A stretch of 64,000 nt of DNA, taken from assembly GCF_900141745.1 (NCBI RefSeq), contig NZ_FSRM01000001.1, positions 868,001 to 932,000 of the forward strand, read 5' to 3'. Positions 9,870 through 18,735 of this stretch are shown one piece after another. Position 1 is the first letter of the stretch. Each line of letters opens with the position of its first letter. A program made the position numbers and the translations under genes. The notes beneath the pieces are model-generated. The model did no database searches and was not told where the DNA came from. It saw only the letters and a program-made list of their open reading frames with translations. This stretch comes from Paraburkholderia phenazinium. GTDB lineage: Bacteria; Pseudomonadota; Gammaproteobacteria; Burkholderiales; Burkholderiaceae.

Positions 9870-10976
9870 ATGAGTAACGTACATCGTTTCGCCTCGCCGT
9901 TTGCCGAACGTTTCGATCTGCGCGTGCCGGTCGTGCAGGCGCCGATGGCGGGGGGCCCGACTTCACCCGCCATGGTGGCTGCCGTTTCGAATGCGGGCGC
10001 CCTCGGGTTTCTCGCCGCCGCGCCTTTTACCGCGGAGAAACTCGCCAGCGAAGTGGCAGCGATTCGCGCGCTCACCAGCCGTCCGTTCGGCGTGAATCTG
10101 TTCGTGCTGGAGCCGTCGGCACCGGACGACGCCACCGTGCGCCGCGCGCTGAGTAGCATCGATCCGCTGCGCGCCGAACTGGGCCTGCCGCCAGGCCAGC
10201 CGCTCGCGCGCTACGCCCCCGACTTCCGGGAACAACTGGACATGCTGATCGAATTGCGTGTGCCGGTGGTGAGTTTCACTTTCGGTTTGATCTCCGCGCA
10301 GGATGTCGAGCGTCTGCACGCGGCCGGCAGTTATGTAATCGGCACGGCGACGCATACGGCCGAAGGTGTCGCGTGGCGCGACATCGGCGCCGATGCGATC
10401 GCCGCGCAAGGCTCCGAAGCGGGCGCGCATCGCGGCACTTTCATCGGCCGCTTCGAGGATGCGCTGGTGGGCACGATGGCGCTGGTGCCGCAACTGGTCG
10501 ACGCCACCGGTCTGCCGGTGCTGGCCGCGGGCGGCATCATGGATGGACGCGGCATCGTGGCCGCCCTTGCGCTTGGGGCGCAAGCCGCGCAAATGGGCAC
10601 CGCGTTCCTCACCTGCGCCGAAAGCGCGATTCCCGCAGACTGGAAGACCCGCGTGCGCACGTTGCCCGATACGGCGACCGAGGTCACCCGTGCCATCACC
10701 GGCCGGCATGCACGCGGCATACGCAATCCGCTGATGCGGCAGTTGAGCGAACAGCCTGGAAACGTTGCGCCGTACCCGGTGCAAAACGCGCTGACGCAGG
10801 AATTGCGGCAGACCGCGAGCCGCGCCAATAACGGCGACTATCTGTCTTTATGGTCGGGGCAGGCCGCGCCGCTCGGAAGCAAGCGTAAGGAAGGGCTGCC
10901 CGCGGCGGAACTGGTCGAACAGTTGCACGCGGAATGGCGTGAGGCGGCCGCGAATATCGCCGCTCTTGCTGGATAA
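9870..10976 (+). CDS. Nitronate monooxygenase family flavoenzyme
   Basis: A 368-residue TIM-barrel protein of the nitronate monooxygenase (2-nitropropane dioxygenase) family. Visible motifs are VVQAPMAGG at the N-terminus, GVNLFV, AQGSEAGAHRG with the catalytic-site histidine, and VLAAGGIMDGRG for FMN phosphate binding. These enzymes oxidise nitronates such as propionate-3-nitronate with FMN and oxygen. The start at 9870 has AAGGA about nine bases upstream; another ATG at 9852 is possible. It is a single gene. Confidence 0.88.
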   Translation: MSNVHRFASPFAERFDLRVPVVQAPMAGGPTSPAMVAAVSNAGALGFLAAAPFTAEKLASEVAAIRALTSRPFGVNLFVLEPSAPDDATVRRALSSIDPLRAELGLPPGQPLARYAPDFREQLDMLIELRVPVVSFTFGLISAQDVERLHAAGSYVIGTATHTAEGVAWRDIGADAIAAQGSEAGAHRGTFIGRFEDALVGTMALVPQLVDATGLPVLAAGGIMDGRGIVAALALGAQAAQMGTAFLTCAESAIPADWKTRVRTLPDTATEVTRAITGRHARGIRNPLMRQLSEQPGNVAPYPVQNALTQELRQTASRANNGDYLSLWSGQAAPLGSKRKEGLPAAELVEQLHAEWREAAANIAALAG

Positions 10977-11419
10977 ATTGCGTAGCGTCGACCGGGGCAT
11001 CGGGCGGGTGTCGCGTCCGTGCGATGGCGCTATCGTTTGCGCCGCTCAATCCTTATTCCGCGAATTAATGGCATAGGCCTGAAAAACCTTTACCCGGCCC
11101 TCGCGGCAAACCACCCGTTTGAGGGAAACCCGCGCCGGCTGGTGTTCTCCGGGGTGTTTCGCGTCTTCTCATTCGACGTTGTGGGATAAACGCTATTAGT
11201 GTTCATCCCACTTACTCAAAAAAATCCCACAAATTAATTTGATAGCCTACACTTGCGCGCAAGTACGCATAGCCGCCTGCCACAAACAGGCCGATTGACG
11301 TACTGTCCAAGTGCATACACGATGCAACCGGCGTGGTCGTCCACGGGACTGAGCGACACGAGAAGGAAGCGGGGCACAGGGCGATTACGTTGTTTTTGGG
11401 ACCGAAACTGGAGACTTAC
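10977..11419. promoter_or_regulatory. Long leader region with palindromes before the binding-protein gene
   Basis: This 443-base non-coding stretch holds a perfect 14-base palindrome ACTTGCGCGCAAGT at 11251-11264 and three copies of ATCCCAC or its complement: GTGGGAT at 11181, ATCCCAC at 11205 and 11224. The first two form an inverted repeat. It is AT-rich just before the palindrome. It probably holds the promoter and operator for the gene at 11420; I cannot assign a regulator. Confidence 0.4.
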
Positions 11420-12565
11420 ATGAACATCAAGATTCAAAAGCTGTTGCCGATCAGCGCTGCTGCCATGTTGTTTGCGTCGTTGGCAACGGGCGCGGTGGCG
11501 GACGAGGTCGTCAAGATCGGCCACGTCGCACCGCTTACCGGCGGTATTGCTCACCTGGGTAAAGACAACGAAAACGGCGCTCGTCTGGCGGTTGAAGAAA
11601 TCAACGCCAAGGGTCTGACGATTGGCGGCCAGAAGGTCACGCTGCAACTCGACGCACAAGACGACGCGGCTGACCCGCGTACGGCAACGCAGGTTGCCCA
11701 GAAGCTGGTTGACGACAAGGTCGTTGCAGTGGTCGGCCACTTGAACTCGGGCACCTCGATTCCGGCTTCGAAGATCTATAGCGATGCAGGTATCGTGCAG
11801 ATCTCGCCGTCGGCAACGAACCCGGCTTACACGCAACAGGGCTTCAAGACGACGTACCGCGTCGTGGCGACCGATGCGCAACAAGGCCCGGCACTGGCTA
11901 ACTACGCAGCCAAAGAACTGAAGGTGAAGAGCGTCGCGATCGTCGACGACTCGACCGCTTACGGTCAGGGTCTGGCAAACGAGTTCGAGAAGACCGCCAA
12001 GTCGCTCGGCCTGAACGTGGTGTCGCATGACGCGACCAACGACAAGGCTGTCGACTTCCGCGCCATTCTGACGAAGATCAAGGGCGAAAACCCTGACGCG
12101 ATCATGTACGGCGGCATGGACGCCACCGGCGGCCCGTTCGCGAAGCAAGCCAAGCAGCTCGGCCTGCGCGCGAAGGTTCTGGCGGGTGACGGTGTCTGTA
12201 CCGACGGCCTATCCGACCTGGCTGGCGACGCAACCGACAACATCGTCTGCTCGGAAGCCGGTATGGCGCTCGAGAAGATGGCTGGCGGCAAGGCGTTCGA
12301 AGCCAAGTACGAAAAGCGTTTTGGTCAGCCGATCCAGATCTACGCTCCGTTCACGTATGATGCTGTGTACATCATTGTCGATGCTATGAAGCGTGCTAAC
12401 TCGACGGATCCGGCAAAGATCCTGGCAGCAATGCCGACGACCGACTACAAGGGCGTGATTGGCGAAACGACGTTCGATTCGCACGGCGACCTGCAGCACG
12501 GCGTGATCTCGCTGTACGACTACAAGGGCGGCAAGAAGACGCTGCTGGACGTGGTCAAGATGTAA
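11420..12565 (+). CDS. Branched-chain amino acid ABC transporter substrate-binding protein
   Basis: A 381-residue periplasmic protein with a Sec signal peptide (AAAMLFASLATGAVADE). The mature part begins VVKIGHVAPLTGG, then HLGKDNENGARLAVEEIN, the start of LivJ/LivK-like type I binding proteins. It delivers Leu/Ile/Val or a related ligand to a membrane permease. No permease or ATPase genes are next to it, so the partner is elsewhere. The codon use is strongly biased and the ribosome site (GGAG) is good, which suggests high expression. The start at 11420 is preferred over an unsupported upstream extension. Confidence 0.9.
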   Translation: MNIKIQKLLPISAAAMLFASLATGAVADEVVKIGHVAPLTGGIAHLGKDNENGARLAVEEINAKGLTIGGQKVTLQLDAQDDAADPRTATQVAQKLVDDKVVAVVGHLNSGTSIPASKIYSDAGIVQISPSATNPAYTQQGFKTTYRVVATDAQQGPALANYAAKELKVKSVAIVDDSTAYGQGLANEFEKTAKSLGLNVVSHDATNDKAVDFRAILTKIKGENPDAIMYGGMDATGGPFAKQAKQLGLRAKVLAGDGVCTDGLSDLAGDATDNIVCSEAGMALEKMAGGKAFEAKYEKRFGQPIQIYAPFTYDAVYIIVDAMKRANSTDPAKILAAMPTTDYKGVIGETTFDSHGDLQHGVISLYDYKGGKKTLLDVVKM

Positions 12566-12616
12566 GTTTTTGCCGCATGACGGTGGGCGTTTTGCCTGCC
12601 GTCTGCTGGACGATTC

Positions 12617-12655
12617 AAGGCGTGCATTCTTTCAGGAATGCACGCCTTTTCTTTT
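12617..12655 (+). terminator. Rho-independent terminator after the binding-protein gene
   Basis: Stem GGCGTGCATTC / GAATGCACGCC (11 pairs), extended by AA/TT, with a 6-base loop and a TTTTCTTTT tract, about 50 bases after the stop codon. Confidence 0.85.
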
Positions 12656-12716
12656 GGGCGCGCGCATGAGAATCTAACGATCGGACAAATCAAAAACAGA
12701 GAGAGGGGGGCCGACC

Positions 12717-13721
12717 ATGACTCGCACGAACGACGATATGCGTCGCTGGATTGCTGAAAATCTTTTGCTTGGGGCAACCGCGCAGTCGCTCCACGCTGCC
12801 ATGCTCAACGAAGGTTTCGATGCCGACGAAGCCGCGCTCGAAATCAACACCGCACTTGCCAGCCCCTATCTGCAGGGTGGCACGCGCCTGCGCAATCGTT
12901 TGCGCAAGCGCGACTGGACCTTATCCGTATATGGCCAGCTAAGCAGGATGCGCGCGAGCGGCGCCGCGGTCGAGCGGCGCGAGCGGCTTACGCGCGAAGA
13001 ATTCTTTGAGCAGTACTACTTTCAGAACCGGCCGGTGATTATCACGGGCGCATTCGACTCATGGCCGGCACGCACGCAATGGAGTTTCGATTACTTTCGC
13101 GCGCGTTGCGGCGATTGCGAAGTTGAAGTCCAGTTTGGCCGCGAATCGGATCCGAACTACGAGATCAATCAGCCGAACCTGAAGCGCAAGATGCCGTTCC
13201 GCGAATATGTGGATCTGGTCGAACGCAGCCGGCCGACCAACGACTTTTATATGACGGCGAACAACACGTCGATTAATCGCGCCTCGCTTGCGGCGCTATG
13301 GGAAGACGCGCCGACGATTCGCGAGTATCTCGATCCTGCGTCGCCGGATACGGGGTTTTTCTGGTTTGGACCGGGCGGTACAAAGACGCCGTTTCATCAC
13401 GATCTCACCAACAACTTCATGGCCCAGGTGATTGGGCGCAAGCGGATCAAGCTGATTCCGATGTCGGATACGCCGTATATGTACAACCACTTGCATTGTT
13501 ATACGCAGGTGGACGGCAACGCGATCGATGCGACGCGGTTTCCGGCTGTACAGCAGGCAAACCTGATCGAATGCACGATCGGGCCTGGCGACCTGCTGTT
13601 TCTGCCGATCGGATGGTGGCACTACGTGGAAGGACTCGAGCCGTCCGTCACGATGACGTATACCAACTTCGTCGTACGTAACGACTTCTGCAATACCTAC
13701 GACACCTATAACGAACTCTAG
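12717..13721 (+). CDS. Cupin-8 / JmjC-like oxygenase domain protein
   Basis: A 334-residue protein. The C-terminal two thirds form a cupin_8 (JmjC-like) domain: TPFHHDLTNNFMAQVIG carries the HxD iron-binding pair and LLFLPIGWWHYVEGL carries the distal histidine; KRIKLIP follows the first motif as in 2-oxoglutarate Fe(II) dioxygenases such as FIH-like hydroxylases. The N-terminal 80 residues form a separate helical part. It probably hydroxylates a protein or small-molecule substrate; the target is unknown. A purine-rich run AGAGAGGGGG before the ATG is the likely ribosome site. Confidence 0.82.
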   Translation: MTRTNDDMRRWIAENLLLGATAQSLHAAMLNEGFDADEAALEINTALASPYLQGGTRLRNRLRKRDWTLSVYGQLSRMRASGAAVERRERLTREEFFEQYYFQNRPVIITGAFDSWPARTQWSFDYFRARCGDCEVEVQFGRESDPNYEINQPNLKRKMPFREYVDLVERSRPTNDFYMTANNTSINRASLAALWEDAPTIREYLDPASPDTGFFWFGPGGTKTPFHHDLTNNFMAQVIGRKRIKLIPMSDTPYMYNHLHCYTQVDGNAIDATRFPAVQQANLIECTIGPGDLLFLPIGWWHYVEGLEPSVTMTYTNFVVRNDFCNTYDTYNEL

Positions 13722-13771
13722 GCGCGCAATGCGCTGTATTTCCCGCCTGATTGCGTTTGCCGGTGCGCAAT

Positions 13772-13803
13772 AAAAACCGGCGGACCGGTTACCCGGTCCG
13801 CCG
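13772..13803 (-). terminator. Terminator of the PT-repeat lipoprotein gene
   Basis: Read on the minus strand, a 9-pair stem (CGGCGGACC / GGTCCGCCG) is followed by GGTTTTTA, about 33 bases after the stop codon at 13836. Confidence 0.7.
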
Positions 13804-13835
13804 CCCCCTGGTACTGCTTCTTTTAATTGCCGTCG

Positions 13836-15437
13836 TTATTTCTTGGGCGCCAGCACGCCGAGCAGGCCGCCTGAGCTACTGCTCGAGCTACTGCTGCTGG
13901 AACTACTGCCTGAGCTCGAGAGGGCCAGTCCACCTGTCAGCGAACTCACCAGTCCTGTGATTGGCGTCAGCAGACTGGCGGCGGCACTGGCACTGCCGCT
14001 TGCGGAGCCGGATCCGGACGCGCTCGCCGAGCCGGAGATCGAAACACTTCCCGTCACCGAACCCAGTGCGCCGGTCAGCGAGGAAACCGCTGAGGTGACT
14101 GGCGCCAATGGGTTGCCCGAGCCGCCGCTGGCGCCGCTGAGGGCACCCGTCAACGACGAGGTCACCGTGCTCAGCACGCCGGTAATCGGCGCAAGCGGGC
14201 CACCCGAGCTACCGCTGCCGCCTGTCAGGCCGCCGCTCAGCGTGCCGGGCAGGGCTGTCAGGATGCTGGTGATCGGCGCGAGTGGGTTGCCGCCCAGCGG
14301 GTTGCTACCGGTGCCGCCTACCAGCAGACCGCCAGCCGAAGTGACGGTATCGCCGAGCCTGGTGACGACGGTACCGAGATTCTCGCCGACCGGGTTGCCG
14401 GTTGCTGTGCTGATCTTGTTGCCGGCGCTATCCAGTCCGTGGCCGACCGTCGACAGCAGGCCGTTCAGCGGCGCACCGAGCCCGGTAGCCTCGCCGACGG
14501 TTTGCGTCGTCTGCGCGAGGGTCGAGGTGATCGGCGTGATGGCGGTGCTGACCGAGGTCGTGAGCTGCTCGATCGGACCGGTCGAAAGCGTCTTGCCAAG
14601 CTGGGTGCCGAGTCCGGCGACTGCAAGGCCAACGGTGGAGACGGTGCTGCCGAGCGGTGTCGTCAGTGGACTGAGCGCAGCTGTCGGGCCGCTGCCGAGA
14701 CTCGTCACGAGTTTCCCGGCGCTGTTGACTGCCTGGCCCGCGTCGTAGACAAGGTTGCCGCTGCTCGAGATCGTGATGCCCAGCGGATTGCTCGACAGGC
14801 CGAGCTGGCCGAGGCCGTTCGTCGCGCCCATGCCAACAGCGGTGACGCCGTTGCCGAAGTTCGACAGGATGTTGCCGAGCGCCGTGGTGGTCGCCGAGTT
14901 GCCGCCGGGCAGCGGCGTGAGGCCGATCTGGCTGCCCAGTGAGGAGACGGTCTGGCCGGTCGACGAGACAACGTTGCCCGCGTTCTGGATGACTACGCCG
15001 ACGGCGTTGGCGCTGGGGGTTGGTGTTGGCGTCGGCGTTGGCGTCGGTGTTGGCGTCGGCGTCGGCGTCGGCGTTGGGGTCGGCGTCGGTGTGGGCGTCG
15101 GAGTCGGTGTCGGTGTTGGCGTCGGCGTCGGCGTCGGCGTCGGTGTCGGTGTTGGCGTCGGCGTCGGCGTCGGTGTTGGCGTCGGAGTCGGCGTTGGTGT
15201 CGGAGTCGGAGTCGGTGTCGGTGTCGGAGTCGGAGTCGGTGTCGGAGTATGCGTGCCCGTACCCGAGCCACCGCCTGCACCCGCGCCCGAACCGCCGCCT
15301 GTGCCAATTACGCCACCGCTCCCCGAGCCGCTACCCGTCGTCGGCGGTTTATTGACCGTGGACCCGCCGCAGCCTTGAAGTACCATCACTGACGACACGC
15401 ACATGGCGATGGCCGTCATCTTGAAATTGCGATTCAT
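13836..15437 (-). CDS. Surface lipoprotein with long Pro-Thr repeat and Gly/Ser-rich repeats
   Basis: A 533-residue secreted protein. The signal peptide ends in a lipobox (VLQGC), so the mature N-terminus is probably lipidated. Then come a Gly/Ser linker, a run of about 38 Pro-Thr dipeptides, a central region of about 270 residues with repeated LG..VSS/TALG..-type units, a Ser/Ala/Gly-rich stretch and a 12-serine run before LLGVLAPKK. The PT run would form a stiff, extended rod across the periplasm or outwards. Similar proteins in Burkholderia are annotated as collagen-like, but I see no Gly-X-Y triplets. A GGGGAG site lies upstream of the ATG. Function unknown; a cell-surface or matrix role is inferred. 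Confidence 0.7.
   Translation of the reverse strand: MNRNFKMTAIAMCVSSVMVLQGCGGSTVNKPPTTGSGSGSGGVIGTGGGSGAGAGGGSGTGTHTPTPTPTPTPTPTPTPTPTPTPTPTPTPTPTPTPTPTPTPTPTPTPTPTPTPTPTPTPTPTPTPTPTPTPTPTPTPTPSANAVGVVIQNAGNVVSSTGQTVSSLGSQIGLTPLPGGNSATTTALGNILSNFGNGVTAVGMGATNGLGQLGLSSNPLGITISSSGNLVYDAGQAVNSAGKLVTSLGSGPTAALSPLTTPLGSTVSTVGLAVAGLGTQLGKTLSTGPIEQLTTSVSTAITPITSTLAQTTQTVGEATGLGAPLNGLLSTVGHGLDSAGNKISTATGNPVGENLGTVVTRLGDTVTSAGGLLVGGTGSNPLGGNPLAPITSILTALPGTLSGGLTGGSGSSGGPLAPITGVLSTVTSSLTGALSGASGGSGNPLAPVTSAVSSLTGALGSVTGSVSISGSASASGSGSASGSASAAASLLTPITGLVSSLTGGLALSSSGSSSSSSSSSSSSGGLLGVLAPKK
15018..15248. repeat. Hexanucleotide-type tandem repeat coding for (Pro-Thr)n
   Basis: About 231 bases of imperfect 6-base repeats (GTCGGC, GTTGGC, GTCGGA, GTCGGT) in frame within the lipoprotein gene. 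Synonymous variation between units shows selection for the peptide. Slippage here would change rod length in steps of two residues. Confidence 0.9.
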
Positions 15438-15692
15438 GTTTATGCTCCCCCTGATTGAACCAGTGGGGGAGCTAACTGCAAGGCTTATGCCATTTGTACG
15501 GAGCGCCCTGTCGTGCAGAATAAATCGATAAAAATCAAAGCACTACGACTCCCGGCAGAGTCATCGACGAGTGTCGCAAGCATTCATGTGTCGCGGAACG
15601 GGATCGTGCGGCAAGCCCATGTAACGTAACGTAAGGCGGCACGTTTCGGACGCTGCCACGAGCCGTTGACCGGCTCGCTGCGCCCGTCTCCG

Positions 15693-16904
15693 TCAGATCT
15701 TCAAACGACGCAATACCTTCGGCCCGGCGAACGCGATCACCGCCGAACATATCGCGACCACAGATAGCCCGATCGGCAGGCTGGTCACCTGCGCGACCCC
15801 GCCGATGATCACCGGCCCGAGCAGTAGTCCGAAATAAGCGAGCCCCGCGACATGCGCAAGCCCTTCCGCCGCATGAATCCCTTCGACCCGCGCGGCCGCC
15901 GCGAATAGCACCGGCATCATGTTGGCCAGCCCGAGGCCCATCAGCGTGAATCCTGTCAACGCTGTGAACGAGTAGGGCAACAGCAGCGCGCCGATCATCC
16001 CGGCACACGCCAGCGACGCGCTTGCCATCACCAGCTGCGGGGCGCCGAAGCGGGCGCGCACGGCATCGCCGGCAAAGCGGGCCGCCGCCATGCCGCCCGA
16101 AAACGCCGCGTACGCCGCGCTCGCGAGCGCCGGCGTCGCGACGACGACGTCGCGCATGTAGACGGTGGCCCAGTCGTACATCGCTCCTTCGGCGATCAGC
16201 GCCACCAGCGCAGTCGCTCCGAGCGCCCACAGCGCCGGCGAGTGCCAGCGGTTGGCGCGCGGCGTCGCGGCATCCGGATGATCCGCCTGCGGCACATGAG
16301 GCAAAACCGCGGGACACGCCACCAGCAGCACGAGCGCACTCAGGATGGCAACGAGAGCGAGATGAACGGCCGGCGCCATACCACGTGACAGCAACACTCC
16401 GCCGACGGCGGCGCCCACCATCCCGCCAACGCTGAACATACCGTGCAACTGGGACATGATTGGCCGTCCGAGCGTCTGCTCGACTGCGCTCGCTTCGGCG
16501 TTCATCGCCACATCTAGCGTTGCCATTCCGGCGCCAAAGACTGCCAGCACAACCAGCAGCATCCAGTAAAACGGAACTATCAGGATCAACGCGGCGCAGA
16601 CCGCCATCGCAAGGCCGCCAGCGAGACACGCGCGGCGTGTGCCGACCCGCGCAATCCACGAGGCGTTGGTCGCCATCGCGGTGATCGAGCCGCCTGCCAC
16701 CGCCAGCAGTGCGATCGACAGCAGCGCCGGATTCAGATGGAAGCGGTCGCGCACGGTCGGCACGTGTACCCCCCACGACGCGTACATCATCCCGGCGATA
16801 AAGAAGAGCGCCATCGTTGCATAGCGGGCGCGCTGCAACGAGGTGGCCGGCAGATCGCGATGGGCGGCGGGAAGCGCGGAAAGGTCGGGGGAACGATCGG
16901 ACAC
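15693..16904 (-). CDS. MFS transporter
   Basis: A 403-residue inner-membrane protein with about 12 predicted transmembrane helices. The first helix reads YATMALFFIAGMMYASWGVHVPTV, followed by the loop motif ARVGTRRACLAGG. The internal half shows the usual second six-helix bundle. It belongs to the broad MFS class of sugar or drug permeases of the YbjJ type; the substrate is unknown. It is divergent from the HugZ-like gene, with an intergenic gap of about 200 bases. Confidence 0.8.
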   Translation of the reverse strand: MSDRSPDLSALPAAHRDLPATSLQRARYATMALFFIAGMMYASWGVHVPTVRDRFHLNPALLSIALLAVAGGSITAMATNASWIARVGTRRACLAGGLAMAVCAALILIVPFYWMLLVVLAVFGAGMATLDVAMNAEASAVEQTLGRPIMSQLHGMFSVGGMVGAAVGGVLLSRGMAPAVHLALVAILSALVLLVACPAVLPHVPQADHPDAATPRANRWHSPALWALGATALVALIAEGAMYDWATVYMRDVVVATPALASAAYAAFSGGMAAARFAGDAVRARFGAPQLVMASASLACAGMIGALLLPYSFTALTGFTLMGLGLANMMPVLFAAAARVEGIHAAEGLAHVAGLAYFGLLLGPVIIGGVAQVTSLPIGLSVVAICSAVIAFAGPKVLRRLKI

Positions 16905-17108
16905 GGAAGTCTCGTTGGCGTAAAGCGAAAACGGAACCGGACAACGACGCGAAAGCCGGCTGAAAGCGAAGTTCCGATTCTAACGAAGCGGCCGGGGTCC
17001 TGCAGGCGAGCGCTGAATTAATATCTAATTTCTACGGCACCACGGCCGCGCTTTCACCTTGAGCCAGCCGGCCGAACGCCATCCACGCCATCCTTCGAGG
17101 ACGCGCTC

Positions 17109-17777
17109 TTGAATATCCCCGCTCACGCGCCGCTTCATCTGCTCCACCAGGTCGCCGCCGGCACGCTCGCGACGCACTCGCGCCAACCGGAGGGATTTCC
17201 GTATCCGTCGATCCTGCCGTTTGCCCCGGACGCGCGGCATCGTCCTACGATCCTCGTGAGTCGCCTGGCCGAACACACCCGTAACCTGCAAGGCGATCCT
17301 CGTGCGGGCTTCCTAGTCGCGCACGCTCCGGATGGCGATGTGCTCAATGGCCAGCGGGTCACGCTGCTAGGCTCGTTCGAGACGGTCGAGCCGACGCCTG
17401 CCGTGGTGGGGCGTTACCTGCGCTATCACCCGGACGCCGAGCGCTACCTCGCGCTGGGCGATTTCAGCTTCTGGGTGATGACGCTCGAGCGGATGCGTTA
17501 TATCGGTGGCTTTGGCGCGATGGGCTGGCTCGATGGCAATGAACTGGATCCGTTCGAACCACTCAGCTTCGACGAAGAGCGTGCGTTGCTGGGGTTTTTC
17601 GACGCACATCCGCAGCGGCCGGATCATCTTGAATTAATTGGCATCGACCGCTATGGCGCGGATCTGAAACACGAAGGTGCACGCAGCCGCTTCACATTTG
17701 ACGAGGTCGCAAAAAATGCCGACTCCTTGCATGCCGCACTAAAAGATTGCATCACGCGAAACGTGAAACGATCGTGA
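17109..17777 (+). CDS. HugZ-like pyridoxamine 5'-phosphate oxidase fold protein
   Basis: A 222-residue protein with an N-terminal split-barrel domain (GTLATHSRQPEGFPYPSILPFAPD, then ILVSRLAEHTRNLQGDPRAGFLV) and a C-terminal DUF2470-like domain (HLELIGIDRYGADLK). This is the layout of the heme-utilisation HugZ family, which binds or breaks down heme. No ATG fits; a TTG at 17109 has a GAGGA site eight bases upstream, so I take it as the start. Confidence 0.8.
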   Translation: MNIPAHAPLHLLHQVAAGTLATHSRQPEGFPYPSILPFAPDARHRPTILVSRLAEHTRNLQGDPRAGFLVAHAPDGDVLNGQRVTLLGSFETVEPTPAVVGRYLRYHPDAERYLALGDFSFWVMTLERMRYIGGFGAMGWLDGNELDPFEPLSFDEERALLGFFDAHPQRPDHLELIGIDRYGADLKHEGARSRFTFDEVAKNADSLHAALKDCITRNVKRS

Positions 17778-18166
17778 CTAGAACTATTGCGGGAAAACAC
17801 TCAGACGCGATGCATTTCGACTATTTATTTCGCCTGCTCGCAGGTTGTTCGCCGAAAGCTCTCATGCCATGAGATGTTCCGGTGCAAATGGCATATTAAT
17901 TTTCATATTTTGGGAGTTAATTCAGATATTTACTCATAGCCGAGTTCGCTTTTTCGTAAGCTGCGAAAGAAGATGTAAATGAAAAACTTGCTGACTGTGC
18001 CGTTTCCTGAAATTTTTCGAAACGAAACATAATTAATTTAAGAACTGGACTTTTCCACGCTTTCTATTTTGTGTTAATCTCGCCTGCAAATTCCGAGGCA
18101 TGAACACCTTTCAAAGGGCAAACCGGCTTAGACTGGTAGTCACTTATCTAAACCACAAGGGAACCT
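17778..18166. promoter_or_regulatory. AT-rich upstream region of the H-NS-like gene
   Basis: These 389 bases have no convincing gene and are much more AT-rich than the neighbourhood. They probably hold the promoter of the gene at 18167 and possibly autoregulatory H-NS binding sites, since H-NS-type proteins prefer such DNA. No clear hexamers can be assigned. Confidence 0.45.
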
Positions 18167-18466
18167 ATGTCTTCCTACAAGGAACTACTCGCACAGCGAG
18201 AGAAGCTGGAACAGCAGATCGAAGAAGCAAAGTCGCGTGAATACGCGGAAGTGTTGAACGAGATCAAACAGAAGATGGCTGACTACGGCATTACGCTTGC
18301 TGAGTTAGGCGGCGGCCGTGGTAAGGCAGCGAAAGTGGGCCGTCCGCGCGCTGGTGTCGCGCCGAAATACCGTGATCCGGATAGCGGTAGCACGTGGTCG
18401 GGCCGTGGTAAGCCGCCGCGTTGGATCGCCGGTCAGGATCGTGAGAAGTTTCTGATTCAGCGTTAA
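18167..18466 (+). CDS. H-NS family nucleoid-associated protein
   Basis: A 99-residue protein. The N-terminal half is a coiled coil for dimerisation (LLAQREKLEQQIEEAKSREYAEVLNEIKQ, described as residues 6-34), and the C-terminal half is the DNA-binding domain with KYRDPDSGSTWSGRGKPPRW, the AT-hook-like loop of the family. It silences AT-rich, often horizontally acquired DNA; the island in this window is a possible target, which is inference. The ribosome site AAGGGA lies just before the ATG, and a strong terminator follows. Confidence 0.93.
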   Translation: MSSYKELLAQREKLEQQIEEAKSREYAEVLNEIKQKMADYGITLAELGGGRGKAAKVGRPRAGVAPKYRDPDSGSTWSGRGKPPRWIAGQDREKFLIQR

Positions 18467-18509
18467 TTGCAGTATCCCTGTGGGCGCATTAGCGCGCCCT
18501 CGGCCGAAG

Positions 18510-18541
18510 AACCGCGCAACCTTAAGGTGCGCGGTTTTTTT
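18510..18541 (+). terminator. Rho-independent terminator after the H-NS-like gene
   Basis: Stem ACCGCGCA / TGCGCGGT with a short imperfect inner part (ACCTTAAGG) and a run of seven T. Confidence 0.85.
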
Positions 18542-18735
18542 ACGTCCATGTTTAGCTGTCGGACCGATCTCCAGCTTCGCATTCCGTGACTTGCGGGAGC
18601 GTATTCTATTGAACCGGAACGCGAATACTTCCCGTTTAGATAAGCATCTGATTTAAAAGAGAATTTTAAGGGATTCCGCAGATTGTCATGCGAGCGCGGT
18701 TAGAATCCACACATTGAAAAACCGCATCTGCTCGC

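Noticed and set aside
15018..15248. Short-unit repeat considered as a CRISPR array
   Set aside because: The units are 6 bases without spacers and code for Pro-Thr in frame.
14755..15378. Plus-strand frame coding for a long Val-Gly repeat
   Set aside because: It is the antisense shadow of the Pro-Thr repeat in the lipoprotein gene; the minus-strand frame has the signal peptide, lipobox and ribosome site.
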